Assembly: GCA_019828545.1 (NCBI GenBank)
Contig: JACVRA010000077.1
Span: 62,001 to 126,000 of the forward strand
Reading direction: 5' to 3'
Origin: Paracamarosporium sp. OC-R06-R3
Lineage: Eukaryota > Ascomycota > Dothideomycetes > Pleosporales > Didymosphaeriaceae
Length of the DNA stretch: 64,000 nucleotides
The notes under the pieces are model-generated. The model was not told the origin of the DNA and searched no databases. It saw only the letters and a list, made by a program, of their open reading frames with translations. Below are positions 33,621 through 48,164 of the stretch, piece after piece; position 1 is the first letter of the stretch, and each line of letters begins with the position of its first letter. The translations under genes and the position numbers were made by a program.

Positions 33621-34540
33621 ATGAGCGACTACATTGACTTCAGCCAGCCCAGCCTGTGGGGTACGTGGAGCTCTCCAGACACATTCCGCAGCACTCTGCG
33701 AGCAGTGTAATAACACAACATAGTATCTGCGGCGACTGTTCTATTCAATCCAACATTCTGGAAGTAGGTTCGGCTTAAATGCAAAGACATACAGGATTGA
33801 AGCTGATTTGGTCCCGTGTAGTATTGCCGCACAGTCAGGTACGCAGCGTCGGCATCGACGAACCTGTCCTGCACGAACCGCAAGCAACGGAAGCTAATGT
33901 GGGCGCGGCACAGAATACTACAACAAGACCATCACGAAGCTTGCTGGCGGCAACCCACGCCTAGGATGCTACGGCCTCGCCGTGACCATCTTCTCACTGG
34001 GCATCATCAGAGACTACATGTGCGTCTTCCCTGACCCCTCCCTCTATTTCCACACACAAACATACGTCCTAGGATTGCTCCGATTTTTTCTCTCTTCTCC
34101 TTACAATATGCACTGATACCAATGCTCTCTCGCACAGCTACGACACAGCCCTCTCGCACCAACCGACGCACCCAGCCCTTCTCACGCCCATCGTGCACCT
34201 CTCGGCGCTCCCCCTCTTCGCAATGGGCTCCACCCTCGTGCTCTCCTCCATGTGGGCCCTCGGCATAACAGGCACCTATCTCGGCGACTACTTCGGCATC
34301 CTGATGGACGCCCCCGTAACGTCGTTCCCCTTCAACGTCTCCGACGCGCCCATGTACCACGGGTCCACGCTCTCCTTCCTCGCGACCGCCATCTGGAAGG
34401 GCAAGCCTGCGGGCATCTTCCTGACCGTCTTGGTAGCTGTGTGCTATAGCGTTGCGCGCAGGTGGGAGGACCCGTTTACCGAGATGATCTATGCGAAGAG
34501 GGACGAGGAGAGGAAGAAGGCTGGGAAGAAGGCCTTATAG
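33621..34540 (+). CDS. OPI3: Phospholipid methyltransferase (methylene-fatty-acyl-phospholipid synthase)
   Basis: Five exons, 33621-33660, 33724-33763, 33822-33838 (a 17-nt microexon), 33914-34019 and 34138-34540, give 201 aa. The microexon supplies IAAQS between NPTFWN and EYYNKTITKLAGGNP, as found in Opi3/PEMT proteins. Membrane helices and the SAM-binding segment GITGTYLGDYFGI, followed by FPFNVSDAPMYHGSTLSFL, and the C-terminal ARRWEDPFTEMIYAKR are family hallmarks. The ER enzyme carries out the last two methylations from phosphatidylmonomethylethanolamine to phosphatidylcholine. The total coding length (606 nt) and phases only work with the microexon included. Confidence 0.88.
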
Positions 34541-35171
34541 AGGAAATAGTGGTGGGCTACATGCCCGTTTCCACATGGAAGAATGAATGGAGCAGCTGTG
34601 GTGAGGTTGCTACCATCCTACGACGGGTTCGTTAACGAGGCAGAGGCATGCAGCAGGAGGAAGGCATGCGCTCAAGGTGACATGAGCGAGGCGCATAGGA
34701 CAAGGGTGTTGTTGTCCGCGTTGCGGGCATTCAACTGCTTCCGCAAGGCAGCTCTCTAGTGATGGGAGAGATTCATTTCCTAGGTAGATGAGATGCACAT
34801 TATGAATTTGTTTGATAGTGATTCATCGGCCCAGAGCGACAACGCCCAAGCAACACCTCCACGTCTTCCTATACAAGACTGACTACTACACGGATCCAAG
34901 TAGAAGATGATGAATGTTAATTGATTAGGCAATCATTTGCATTAACAAGAGTTTTCCGCTCAACCTCAAGCTCGCTCAGACAAGACATGCCCCACAGCTG
35001 GCCATGGCTAAAGTAACAACAAGCATACGTTGTTCCTAATCACACCAACTGTCTTAATACAGCCAAATGACTCAGCCCACGAATCGTATGCATAGTCTCC
35101 ACCCTGGTACAATCGCGACGCAGCCTGAAAGACACCACGACGCAGCTCGTCTGGCCTGTTATGTAAATGTC
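34541..35171. other. Convergent 3' region, OPI3/beta-tubulin
   Basis: 631 bp between convergent stops; likely 3' UTRs. No gene or motif is supported. Confidence 0.5.
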
Positions 35172-36901
35172 TTACTCCTCTCCCTCAACAGGGACGTCCT
35201 CGTCATACTCCTCCTCTCCCTCGGAGATGGAGGCCTCCTGGTACTGCTGGTACTCGGACACCAAATCGTTCATGTTGGACTCAGCCTCAGTGAACTCCAT
35301 CTCGTCCATACCTTCACCAGTGTACCAATGCAAGAAAGCCTTACGCCTGAACATAGCAGTGAACTGGTCACCAATACGCTTGAAGAGCTCCTGGATGGAG
35401 GTCGAGTTACCGACGAAGGTGGAAGACATCTTGAGGCCGCGCGGTGGGATGGAGCAAAGAGCGGTCTGGACGTTGTTGGGGATCCACTCAACGAAGTAAG
35501 AGGAGTTCTTGTTCTGCACGTTGCGCATCTGGTCCTCGACCTCCTTCATGGAGACCTTACCACGGAAGATGGTAGAGCAGGTCAGGTAACGGCCGTTGCG
35601 GAAGTCAGAGGCCGCCATCATGTTCTTAGGGTCGAACATCTGCTGGGTAAGCTCGGGAACGGTGACGGCGCGGAAAGAGTAGGCGCCGCGGCTGGTAAGA
35701 GGAGCGAATCCGACCATGAAGAAGTGCAGACGCGGGAAAGGAACCATGTTGACGGCCAACTTTCGTAGGTCGGAGTTCAGCTGACCGGGGAAACGGAGGG
35801 AGGTGGAAACACCCGACATCACAGCGGAGACGAGGTGGTTCAAGTCGCCGTACGAAGGGTTGTTCAGCTTAAGAGTCCTCATGCAAATGTCGTAGAGAGC
35901 CTAAACAGGGTCAACCTTTGTTCATCGCATCTTCAGGCGATAGTGATTGCATACCTCGTTGTCAATGCAGAAAGTCTCATCGGAGTTCTCAACCAACTGG
36001 TGGATGGAAAGGGTGGCATTATAGGGCTCGACAACGGTGTCAGAGACCTTTGGCGAAGGCACGACGGAGAACGTGGCCATCATACGGTCGGGGAACTCCT
36101 CACGAATCTTGGAGATCAAAAGAGTACCCATACCAGCACCAGTTCCGCCACCTAGAGAGTGGGTGATCTGGAAACCCTGGAGACAGTCGCAGCCCTCAGC
36201 CTCACGGCGGACGACGTCGAGCACCTGGTCGACCAATTCGGCACCCTCGGTGTAGTGACCCTTTGCCCAGTTGTTACCAGCACCGGATTGACCGAAAACG
36301 AAGTTGTCGGGACGGAAAAGCTGACCGAAAGGTCCAGCGCGGACGGCGTCCATGGTACCAGGCTCCAAATCGACGAGGACGGCACGGGGAACGAACTTGT
36401 TACCGGAGGCCTGTGTGTTGTCAGATATTTCCTCTCACCACAGGGCAATCATAAGGGCTACGTACCTCGTTGAAGTAGACGTTCATGCGCTCAAGCTGGA
36501 GATCCGAGGTGCCATTGTAGCTGTTCAAAGTCAGCCATTTCTGTGCACCGCATGCAAGCTGTGAGGCAGTGGCTACTTACACACCGGAGCCATCGAGGCC
36601 GTGCTCGCCAGAGATCTGCTGCCTGCGTACCTGTCAGTCGTCGTCGCATGAGCAGAGCTTTCGGTTGATCGACGCACCAAAAGGCGGCACCGATTTGGTT
36701 ACCCTGCCCTCGTTAGCAGTGTCTCAGTGCTTTAGACAGAGATAGACTCACACATTGACCGGTCTGGAGGTGGACCTGTAGCGCGATATCATGTTAGCAG
36801 CTGGTCTTCATCTTGTGTTATCCCTGAGGCGTAAACGCGGGGCAGGACGCGCGACAACAAATTTGTTGTCAGGGGCAGACAATACGTACAATCTCACGCA
36901 T
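35172..36901 (-). CDS. TUB2: Beta-tubulin
   Basis: Seven exons on the minus strand: 36901-36890 (12 nt), 36775-36752 (24), 36703-36678 (26), 36622-36581 (42), 36520-36466 (55), 36410-35955 and 35900-35172; 447 aa. Start [23 protein letters not shown] motif GGGTGAGMG, and an acidic tail [16 protein letters not shown]. The small 5' exons match the intron-rich start of filamentous-fungal beta-tubulins. Residues that change in benzimidazole-resistant fungi are the sensitive type here: His6, Tyr50, Phe167, Glu198, Phe200, Leu240 and Met257. Exon lengths sum to a multiple of three. It is essential for microtubules. Confidence 0.97.
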
Positions 36902-37427
36902 GATGGCTGATTTGTCGAGGTTGACGGTGTTGACGAGAGGTGAGGATGGGTTGGGCTGGGTGGGAACTGTCTTGCAGTTGTCGAGAGTGGATCAAGGACA
37001 GGAGAGCAGAGCGGTGAGGTGTTGTGGGTTATTTACCGCGCCGGAGGCAAGCACACTGCACAGACCGTCGCACTAGACTAGTCTTGTTTACGCGCCTGCC
37101 TGGATAAACGAACGCGGCAGGCACCAGCTTTTGCACGTCTGTTGCAACGAAAACTTACTGTACAATTGCTCTGTCAAAGGCCGTATCTACAACGACTCTA
37201 TCGCTGTATCCATCTAATACATTTTGAGCTGGTTGCGCACCGCGATGAGAAAGAGGTCTGGTACGGCTGCAGATCATCGGGTAGGCATAGCGCACAACGC
37301 ATAGCGGCATAAACCTCACCTATGCAAACGTCCCTCAGCCAGCGGATCATCCTCGCATCTGCACCAGTTCCAGTAATAGCGACCGCCAGCACCAGAGCTC
37401 GTAAGCGGTATTTGAATCCACTCCATC
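36902..37427. other. Tandem intergenic region, tubulin promoter/ceramidase 3' end
   Basis: 526 bp upstream of the tubulin start and downstream of the ceramidase stop; both genes read leftward. No recognised motif. Confidence 0.5.
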
Positions 37428-38844
37428 TCACAACTTCTTCTTTGTCGTGCCGTTGGTGTTGCCGTTAGCGTATCCGTTGGCCACGTTCTGCGTCCTGACT
37501 ACCGTTGGCATTGTTGTGAGCCGGGGCCAATGCAGCCTATATTCATCCTGTCTGCCATTGAGACAATGCCGAAGCCAAATCCCCCAGACGATATAACAGT
37601 AGCCGCCAAGACCAGTCATGAGATGCCACCCTAGAGCCATGCAAAGTCAGTCGGCATCTCAAGCGCACAAAGCACGGACACTTACAGCCATGGAGCTCCA
37701 GGAAGAATCCCCAGGGCATCCCAATCTCCCTCCGCCAACGCCTCAAAGTAGAACAATGGGCAATGTCCAGGTACCAGAAGAAGAATCCACCCAAAAAAAT
37801 GCTCAGTCCCCACGCAATCATAACCCACATTTCGGTCAAGATTCTCATGTCTCTTTGTTTCTCTCGCTCAGTTGTGGCTTCTGCACTGCCATTTGCGAGC
37901 TCTTTCGCGCGAAATTTGGGTCGAAGCAGCGTCTCCATCACGTATACAGCCCGGAAGAATACCACGGCCGTCAAGATGGCGTAGGTGGTCTGGTGAAAGA
38001 CAGGATCTTGTAAGAACTAAGAGGTTGTTAGCACAAGCACGGCCAGACTTTCTAAAGCACAGCTCCTGGTCAGGGAAATTTATGCAGCCTCGACCGGGGA
38101 ATTTCTCTGCAGGGATACCGATATGCTGCAAGCGGAACGAAGGCGTCGTATTGTGATTTGGTATACTTACGTGATAATACAAAGTAATGAAGAGAGACAA
38201 GCCCACTAGTGAAATCGCAAGAATTGATCTATAAATGCTTGACTTGCCGAACGAAAACGTCACATAACACATGAGACATGTTGTGTATATCATCGAGAGT
38301 TCGTCTACAAGCTGCATGGGATCTGTGTGTATCCGCAGTCAGGTTTGTCAGGGCAGTCTCGAAGCTCAGATAGACGTACATTTCAACGAAGCGTGAAACA
38401 AGAAAGAACCTGTTCCAACTAGCAAGTACCCAATGTACGACACTAGGAAGACAGTGCCGTGTCCGTTGACCAAGCAATTGTGTATTCCTTTGGCGGACAG
38501 GTACATGAACCAAGTGTTCGTCTGCGCGATAATTAGTAAGATCCGCTGTTGGTGCTGTAACACGTAAAAGCACTGATTTTGGCCAGGCTCCATATTGGGT
38601 GTGGGATCTCTAAATCTGTGTTCTAGTGCTGTGGATTGGTTGATTTACCAGAGTATTAACAATCTCTGCCGAGTATATCGTTGCGTAATAGTCCTAGTAG
38701 CAAATCAACTAGAGGCAGGTAAGAAAAAACTTTGGTACGCACCTCTTCACACCAATTCAACGTAGACGTGACTGGCGACCAACGTCCCTCTTGGGCAGGT
38801 GGATACTCCACAGAGGGGAGCCATTTGAGAAGGTTCGCAACCAT
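37428..38844 (-). CDS. Alkaline ceramidase (YPC1/YDC1/ACER family)
   Basis: Six exons on the minus strand, 38844-38743, 38693-38649, 38521-38380, 38322-38171, 38016-37686 and 37630-37428, sum to 975 nt (324 aa). Signatures: LNWCEEDYYATIYSAEIVN, NTWFMYLSAKGI, GSFLFHASLKYPMQLVDE (first catalytic zinc-site His, Ser and Asp), DPVFHQTTYAI and the LELHGWWHLMTGLGGY end (the HxxH zinc pair). Seven membrane helices are expected. The enzyme splits ceramide or phytoceramide into base and fatty acid in the ER/Golgi, and the yeast enzymes also run in reverse. The C-terminus ends in KKKL, which carries the KKxx-like ER pattern but one residue off the usual spacing. Confidence 0.9.
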
Positions 38845-39254
38845 ATTTCCTTTGGGAGCCTGTGGGCGCAAGACAAGAGGATATATTGCAGGAGGAGGCT
38901 CTGAGCCAGGCCAACAGCAGGGTATTTCGGAAAGCCCGGGATGTAAGTGCTGATGAATGTCTAGTGGTAAAGCGATAGCCAATACATCATTGCGTATTGT
39001 AAAGATAACGCAGGAAGAAGTCCTGGATGAAGGAACGAATATTTTCTGATGACACTCTGGCACTGTGAACCCTGAGTCTCTGGTAGCTCCATTCAATACA
39101 GCAAATCCAAACGCTGCTAACGTCATTGCTTCGGTCGGGCACACTTGCCCCGCGCTTATCTAAACGGCAAGACTAACCGAGCGCGGATCTTGCGCACAGC
39201 GCAACAGGCACTATCAGGAGTTTGACTCTACCACAACAATTGCTTGAGGTCATC
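38845..39254. other. Divergent promoter region, ceramidase/prefoldin 1
   Basis: 410 bp between divergent starts. An open minus-strand frame continuous with the ceramidase start exists but carries no conserved extension. No motif recognised. Confidence 0.5.
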
Positions 39255-39710
39255 ATGTCGATACCAAACGAGGCTCTGCAGAAGGTATACTCATTCAAAG
39301 CCCCTCTTAGTCTACGCTCACCGTATGCAGGTACTGCAGGAAATAGGTCAGAAGAAGGCTTTTGCTGAACAGCAACTCGTTATTGTGAAGCAGCAAAAGG
39401 TCGCCAACAGCCGAGAAAGCCGGATGCTGCAACTGACTGCGAGTGAGATGGAATCACTGCCGAAAGAGACCAAGGTTTACGAAGGTGTTGGGAAGATGTA
39501 TGTTGTGACCGCCTGCGCTTGAGGATCCGTTTAATGGCTACTAGGTTCGTCTGCACTCCCATCCCTGATGTCCAGAAGCGGATCTCAGGTGAGGGCGAGA
39601 AGCTCAAAATTGAACTGTCGAATCTCAATAAAAAAGAGGACTATCTGGAAAAGACATACGAAAATAGCAAAAACAGCCTCGAGCAAGTGCTGGGTGGAAG
39701 GAGCGGCTGA
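39255..39710 (+). CDS. PFD1: Prefoldin subunit 1
   Basis: Exons 39255-39284, 39331-39497 and 39545-39710, with introns of 46 and 47 nt, encode 120 aa, the usual size. The two long helices of beta-type prefoldin are MSIPNEALQKVLQEIGQKKA and the C-terminal KLKIELSNLNKKEDYLEKTY, with the beta-hairpin segment KVYEGVGKMFVCTPIPDVQK between them. Prefoldin hands unfolded actin and tubulin to the chaperonin CCT; its tubulin client gene lies 2 kb away, which is probably chance. Confidence 0.93.
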
Positions 39711-41641
39711 ACGAGATCTTGCGTTGACTTAAAAGCGTATTCGAGCAAGGAGAAAAGTTCGGCAATGGCGATTATGAAAGACTGATAGATTATCCACTTT
39801 CGCCTCCTGGTGCTTGAAAGAAGTGGAATGCATGAGAGTAGAAGACATTGCTCTATGAGTCTATATCACGAAGGAATACGCTCCACCCATGCAGGTGGCT
39901 TAGGCATGATCTTGACAACCAATTCTACAACACTGAAAACGTGAAACCTCCATTGAGGTACTGACGCGACTTGTTGCATAGCAAAACAATGTCGCTTTTA
40001 TGTATTGCCCCAGACAATTTATAGTGCAGATCCGCCTTCATTCTTAATATGCTCCATCTTTTTGCGTAAAGAGTTTAGCATGATGCCATTCCCTTTTGAA
40101 TAAATTGATACTACTCAGCGTAACACGTCGTCTCCACGTGCTCGATCCATGGAATGCTGGCAGCGAAGATTAGGAAGACACACGCCCGAGAATGTCAATC
40201 CCCAAGATCCGTGTAGTCGTCGATCTTTTCTTCTTGAATCCCGGCTTGAAGGCCTAATTACCATCACATTCCCCAATGTCTGCGGAATGACTCCAGTTCT
40301 ATTTCGTCCACTCGTTTGACATCGGCTTCAACAACCGGCAACAGCAACTTGCTACCGTTCAGGGCTAGCGTCCGTATCTTGAAGAATGGTGACTAAGTCA
40401 ATCGACTGCAACGTATAGTCGTGGATATACTATAGTACCACAGATTGTGCTACTGCTTCGTTCAATCAGAGCCATGCTCAGCTTTTGTAGTTGAACCACA
40501 AGAATCAGACAGCTTCAATCATGGCATCAACGCCAGATAAAAGAGACCAAAGATCTGATGATGCGGGAAGTATCCGGCGATGGACGACATTACACAACGA
40601 CAAAGCCCCAACATCCAACACGATACAGTCTGAATTCCTGCATGACGTACAGCGGATTTGGATGACAGCGAACTGTGTGCGCATTTTCTGCATGCAGTAA
40701 GCCGGCTATGCCTGCGCTGATTCGTCGCCAGGGTACAAAGACCAACACATCCGATCCACTTCTTGCGCCTTCCCGTTTCTTCCAAGTTTCAAGGATGGCG
40801 TTATATGCTAAGACGTGTATATCGGCCCCATTCTCAAACCGTCTGGGGGTTCCTTTGGCTGGCCCTTGCACGCGGTCCGACGTCGGTAGCGGTGGGGATG
40901 AGGCTGGACACAAGAGTGTCACATGCTCTGCTGCACAGTGGCACGAGATCATGAGTCTCGACGGGTGCTCCCATGCTAGGTCGAGTATGAGACAGCTTCA
41001 CAGATGACAAGGACATCATATGCTCTCGCTGTTGACGTCGATCCTTGAGGCTGGAAGGATGATTGCCACGCGATCGCTTGCGCCGCCCCGCCAAACACGA
41101 GCTTCGCGCGCGGCAACCCACCCCCGCCGCTGCAGACCCAACAGACAAGAAACGACAACGCTGCAGTGAACAAGCCAGCAATACGGCGGCAGACACGGAC
41201 ACAATGTCTCACGGCGTGCAGTCCAAGAGCGCGCAGGAGCAGCGGAGCCCGCTGTCATGCACCGCCATTCGACAATACATGCACCATCCGCCGGTCCACA
41301 AGATCAGCCCCAGCAGCTGCCTGGTCACTAGGGCGCTTTTGGCCCCCAGGTGCACGACAGCCATTTCTTCCAAATCTCTCGCCGCCGCTCTTCTTCTTTC
41401 CCTTTCCTGCGCCTTCTTACGTTTGCCTGATTGTGTGCTGTCGCGTCAGCTTGCTTCCTAAGACCACTCGGCCTCAACACAACCCAATCCCCCGCCTGCC
41501 CCGCCACACACGTTTCGCCCAACTGCCCACGCGCGCATACCGTACTTATCTTTGGCTTTGGCTTTGCGTTTGGCCTCGTTAGCATCATCTCCTTCGTTCT
41601 CAGAGCCTGCAGATCGATATCCATTTTGAACTGCGTCAATC
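39711..41641. other. 1.9-kb intergenic region
   Basis: The left part is AT-rich with no coding signal. The right 600 bp is GC-rich with overlapping frames on both strands and likely forms the promoter and leader of the coiled-coil gene. No RNA gene recognised. Confidence 0.45.
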
Positions 41642-43405
41642 ATGCCGCCCGTTGACCTCTGGGAGGATGAGTGGTACGACGACCGCTTCTCTGGCGGTGC
41701 TCGCCATGTCCGCGCACCAGCGCGAAAGTCTCGAGATGATGACTGGGCCCGTCGCACCTCCGAATTTCTACTCCCGGAGACTCGTACGACGACAAGCCTT
41801 CATCGCACCCGCTCGCAAGGCCACTCTCCAGCTCCCAACGTGACCATCTACAATACTACCCGCATGGACAACGAGAGTAGCCCGAACGTCCGCACTGAGC
41901 AAAAGAGCCCCGCAGCGAATCCTTACGCCGAACCTCGCGGCAGGACTCGCAGGATGCCTGGGGAGTGGGGATTAGAAGACGAGATCGCCGAGCTGCGGCT
42001 TGATATTGCGAAGCAGGGTCGATCTCGCTCTCGGTCCAAGGGCTACCACCGCGACGAGTCCCCCGGCCACGATTACGACCGCTGGAAACTAGAGCAGGCG
42101 AATCAACGCATCAAAGAACAGGAGGAGAGGGTGGAGATGGAGAGGCGTGAAGAGCTGATCAAAAGAAAGATGGAGCTCAAGTTCATGAAAGATAGGCACG
42201 AGCGTGATGAGGAGGAGGATCGCATCAAACGAGACGAGGAGCGCCTGAAGAGAGAATGGGAACTAAAGCACGAGCGAGAAGACAGGAGGAGGATCGAACG
42301 CGAGGAGGATGCCAGGAGACAAGAAGATCGTCTCAGAAAGGACTGGGAGCTGAAGTATGAACGAGAAGAAAGAAAGAGAATCGAGCGCGAAGAGGACGCT
42401 AAGAGACAAGAGGACCGCCTCAAGAAGGAGTGGGAACTGAAACTCGAACGAGAGACACGGATTAAAGCCGAAGAAGCAAGAGCAGAGGAAGAGGAACGGA
42501 AGAGATTGATCGCTGAGAGCATGGCAAAGGCAGAGAAACGAGCAAAGGAGCAAGAAGAGGAGCGCCAGCGCATCATTGCTGAGAACGCCGCGAAGCTCGC
42601 CAAAGCTGAGAAGGAACGCAAGGAGGCACAGCAGAGAGCTGTCGATGAATTCAACAAGGAGCGGGCCGAGAAGGAGGCCAAAGCGAAAGCAGAGCGCGAG
42701 CGCGTCGTGGCCGAGTACGAGGCTAAGAAAGTAGCGGACGCGGCAGAAGCTAAGAGGAAGCGTGAAGAGCTTATCATGCAGCTCAGGATTGAGGAAGAGC
42801 AGCAGAAGCAGAGGGAGAAGGAAGAGTGGGAGCGTTTCCTGATGAAGCAGAAGCAGAAGGAAGAGGAAGAAAAGGCAGCCAAAGAGAAGCAGGAGAAGGA
42901 GTTGGAGGAGGAGATGCGCAAACGCCTTGCTCATTTCGGCTTCCAGGATAACCAGATCAAAGCCATGATCAAGCCTGAAGAAGCTGCCAGACTCCAACAA
43001 GGTATGTCGCCTGCACATCCGCTGCGCCTCACGCACCAGCCTACGTACGTCAAGGTCAGCAAGGAGCATCTTGCCATTGATACTCTGCTGTACTACGATA
43101 TTCCATACGAAATCGACAGAGTAAGTATTACCGCGTCTCTGCTCTAGTCGCATTCTAACAAAGCATAGTCTGATCCTAACTACATTATTATCATGCGCGA
43201 AATGGAGCCCCGCGAGACCGAGATTTTGTTCGAACATACACGTCGGCTACGCTCTCGTGGCAGCACTCGTCTTCTCATTGAAGAGCGCAACGATCATGGG
43301 AAGAATGATTATGCCTGGGTACGCCGCAGGAAGCCTTCGCGATCTCCATCGCGTCGCCGAAGCTCACCAAAGAGGGTCGTGGGGATTAAGGAAATGTTCT
43401 TCTGA
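41642..43405 (+). CDS. Charged coiled-coil protein of unknown function
   Basis: Two exons, 41642-43120 and 43169-43405, encode 571 aa. Start MPPVDLWEDEWYDDRF; an Arg/Ser-rich stretch near residue 120; residues about 145-435 are a very Glu/Lys/Arg-rich coiled coil. Inside it, a 29-residue unit beginning RLKREWELKHERED is repeated tandemly at DNA positions 42242-42328, 42329-42415 and, partially, from 42416. The C-terminal 130 residues are the most conserved-looking part (LAHFGFQDNQIKAMI, YDIPYEIDRSDPNYIIIMRE, ILFEHTRRLRS), with a basic Arg/Ser tail. I do not recognise a named family; it resembles hypothetical proteins common in filamentous ascomycetes. Confidence 0.75.
42242..42457 (+). repeat. 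87-bp tandem repeat inside the coiled-coil gene
   Basis: Two full 87-bp units (42242-42328 and 42329-42415) and a partial third encode a 29-residue segment with WELK-ERE-RRIEREEDA-RQED pattern, repeated in frame. Confidence 0.75.
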
Positions 43406-44023
43406 ACAGACAACGTAGCGTACTAGGAACTTGACGAATTTAACGGACTTGTTGGAAATGTGAGTATGGGCTTCTGCCGCTCCATTATTTGGGTTTTGTT
43501 CGTGTTTTCTTTGCACCATGATTTTGGTCGCTACTTTTGAGTATGCAGGGGCAAAGTGGTATTGTGGCTGGCATGTTTCCGTTTCACTGAGCAGGGCAAA
43601 GGACATGGTCAGTCTATGTAATTACGCCGACAATGATTGCACCCAATCAGACATCACGATCCTGTATGAGCACGCGAGGTGTGGTGTTGCATGCATTGCA
43701 CAGCGTAGATTAGCCACAGTCAACACATGTAAGATGCTTTCACCCGTTAGTACCAGCAGCAGTTCGACCAACACCGTATCACTTGCTCAACATAGCACAA
43801 ACTCGCCGATGCTGTTTGGATCGGCTCTCTAATGCCCTCGTTTTGGTGTTTCAAGATGCGGGTCGGCTGACCAAGGCCCTTGGATCACCGACAGGGTCCG
43901 TCCGACCCAGATGCCTTGGCATTTGGTCGCACATGGCGGGACACGCTTCCCACCGCACCTTATCCACCGCCCTTGCTTTTGGTTGTAGCAGAGCGTGTGG
44001 TGACTTTTGACCTTTGTGCAGAT
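43406..44023. other. Intergenic region upstream of PEX20
   Basis: 618 bp of 3' UTR and promoter. No gene supported. Confidence 0.5.
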
Positions 44024-45751
44024 ATGGCAGACGCTCTTTGCGGGCCCTCCAACGCCCTCCAGACCTTTCAGAAGCACACGTCTGTCGATCGGACGCTACA
44101 GCAGGACCGCCTAGTCGGTCGTCATTCGCCTTCGCAAGTCAGTTTGCCTTAATTACGTGCTCCGGGCGGAAGGTTGACAGTGTGCGTAGGGTTTCAGATC
44201 ATCTCCCGGTGCAAACGCTGGCGCTCTAGATCATGAATTCGAAGCCTTCCAAGCAGGGCCTGTTGGCCCGCCACAGGCTCAGTTCCAGCACAACCATCTG
44301 CACCTCGCTCGTCCGCCTCCCCCACAGCTCGCGCAGGCCCCTCAAGCGCCCGATTGGGCTTCCGACTTCCAACGCCTGAACATATCGCATGCGCCGCAAG
44401 TGCCACAGCAGCGCGTCCCTATGGCCCAAGCCGCATCGTCATGGCACCAGGACTTTATGAGCCAGCAGGGTCCAGCTGCGCAGGCGGCGACCTTTCAGCA
44501 GAACGGCTTTGGGAGCATGTCAGGATATGGAGCGTCTGGATTAGCAAGGCCAAGTTTCCAACAGACTGGCTTTGGCATGATGAATGGAAACTCCATGTCA
44601 GGCCAACAGCGGGCCCAGGAGTCAGTACCGCAGTTTGACGAAGCTGCTTTCGAGCGTGCTTTCGCCGACGTACAGCAAGAAGAGGAAAACGCTCGCGCGA
44701 ATAGTCTAAAGCAGCAGGAAACGTCAAAGGAAGAGGCAGCAACGCATGAACAGCTGCTAGAGACAGAAGACCCAGCGTTGGCACGGATACGGGAGCAGCG
44801 GCCAGGTCAGTTTTGCATCAACAGTCATACTAGGAGGTGTTCTAATGGAATATCACAGCCGTCTATGCTGTCCTCAAGCTCCGGAGTGCCGTCGATCTCG
44901 AGCTTGCGTCCAAAGCCTCGCCCTACTTAGATGTTCTGGAGACCATGGAAAGCACCCATCAACTAACGGAAGATGCCAGTGAGGCGAAATGGGTTGTTGA
45001 CGTGCTACAGAAGATCGCCAATCGGGGGGCTCCTCAAGAGATCAAGACGCGCTCAGAGCGACTCGTTAGAGCCATCAACGAGCGGCTCATGTCTACCTAT
45101 CCGCTACTTTCCACACCCGTCCCTATGATCCAGGATCTAATATGGCAGGAGCTCGAGGCTGCAGGCTATACCAGAACTCCTATTCAGGAACAAGTGCAGC
45201 AGCAACAACCGGAACAGAAGCAAGAGGAGCCACAGCAGCCTGGATATGACGAAGACGAAATGGCGCAAACAGCAGGCCGTCTTCTTGAGCACATCTCTGA
45301 TAACACAAGCGAAAAGTTCCAGAACAGTCAATTTCTCGAGCTCATGCGACGACTCCGCGACCGTGAAGTGCGTGTCGAGGGAGACAAGATGGTTGAAGTC
45401 AGTACCGCCCAGTCTACTTCCTCCCCTTCAGAGTCTATTACACAGCAAACCCAACTGCCACCACAATCAACAAATGCAGGCTTGGCCGCCAGCATCGAGC
45501 ATTTCAACGAGATCTCATCTGGCATGGATTGGGGTTGGCAGGATCCGCCTACGCCCCTACCGCAAACAACTATTCCTCCAATCGATCCGAACATTCTAGA
45601 CCACGCAGCCACCGATTTCAATACGCCTGTGTACTCAGGCGGCGACCAGGAGTACGCTGCTCTTTCGCGTCAGTCTTCGCATGAATATGTTACTGATGAA
45701 GTATCAGATCAATATAGCTACTACAATGTCCACTCCACATACCATAAATGA
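44024..45751 (+). CDS. PEX20: PTS2 co-receptor peroxin 20
   Basis: Exons 44024-44137, 44190-44805 and 44859-45751, with introns of 52 and 53 nt, encode 540 aa. The N-terminus MADALCGPSNALQTFQKHTS has the conserved Cys6 used for ubiquitin-driven receptor recycling, followed by VDRTLQQDRLVG. WASDF and SSWHQDF are WxxxF-like Pex14 motifs, and the Pex7-binding region SEKFQNSQFLELMRRLRDRE is seen near the C-terminus. PEX20 with PEX7 imports PTS2 proteins into peroxisomes. Odd points: it is about 100 residues longer than I expect for fungal PEX20, because residues about 244-345 form an extra helical segment (VYAVLKLRSAVDLELASKAS and on), and a second frame stays open beyond the stop to 45875. Either a lineage-specific insert or an exon error. 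Confidence 0.85.
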
Positions 45752-48089
<2,338 letters not shown>

Positions 48090-48164
48090 CTGAATAACTG
48101 TACTGGGTATGATATAGGAATCGTAACTTCATTAAATCATGTCAAACCTATCGATCGGATGTAC

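Noticed and set aside
35067..35768. 233-codon plus-strand frame opposite beta-tubulin
   Set aside because: It is the mirror of a highly conserved gene with strong codon bias; the tubulin reading is certain.
42103..43237. Long antisense frames (272 and 324 codons) opposite the coiled-coil gene
   Set aside because: Shadows caused by the Glu/Lys/Arg-rich codons of the real gene on the plus strand; the antisense proteins are Leu/Ser/Phe homopolymer-like.
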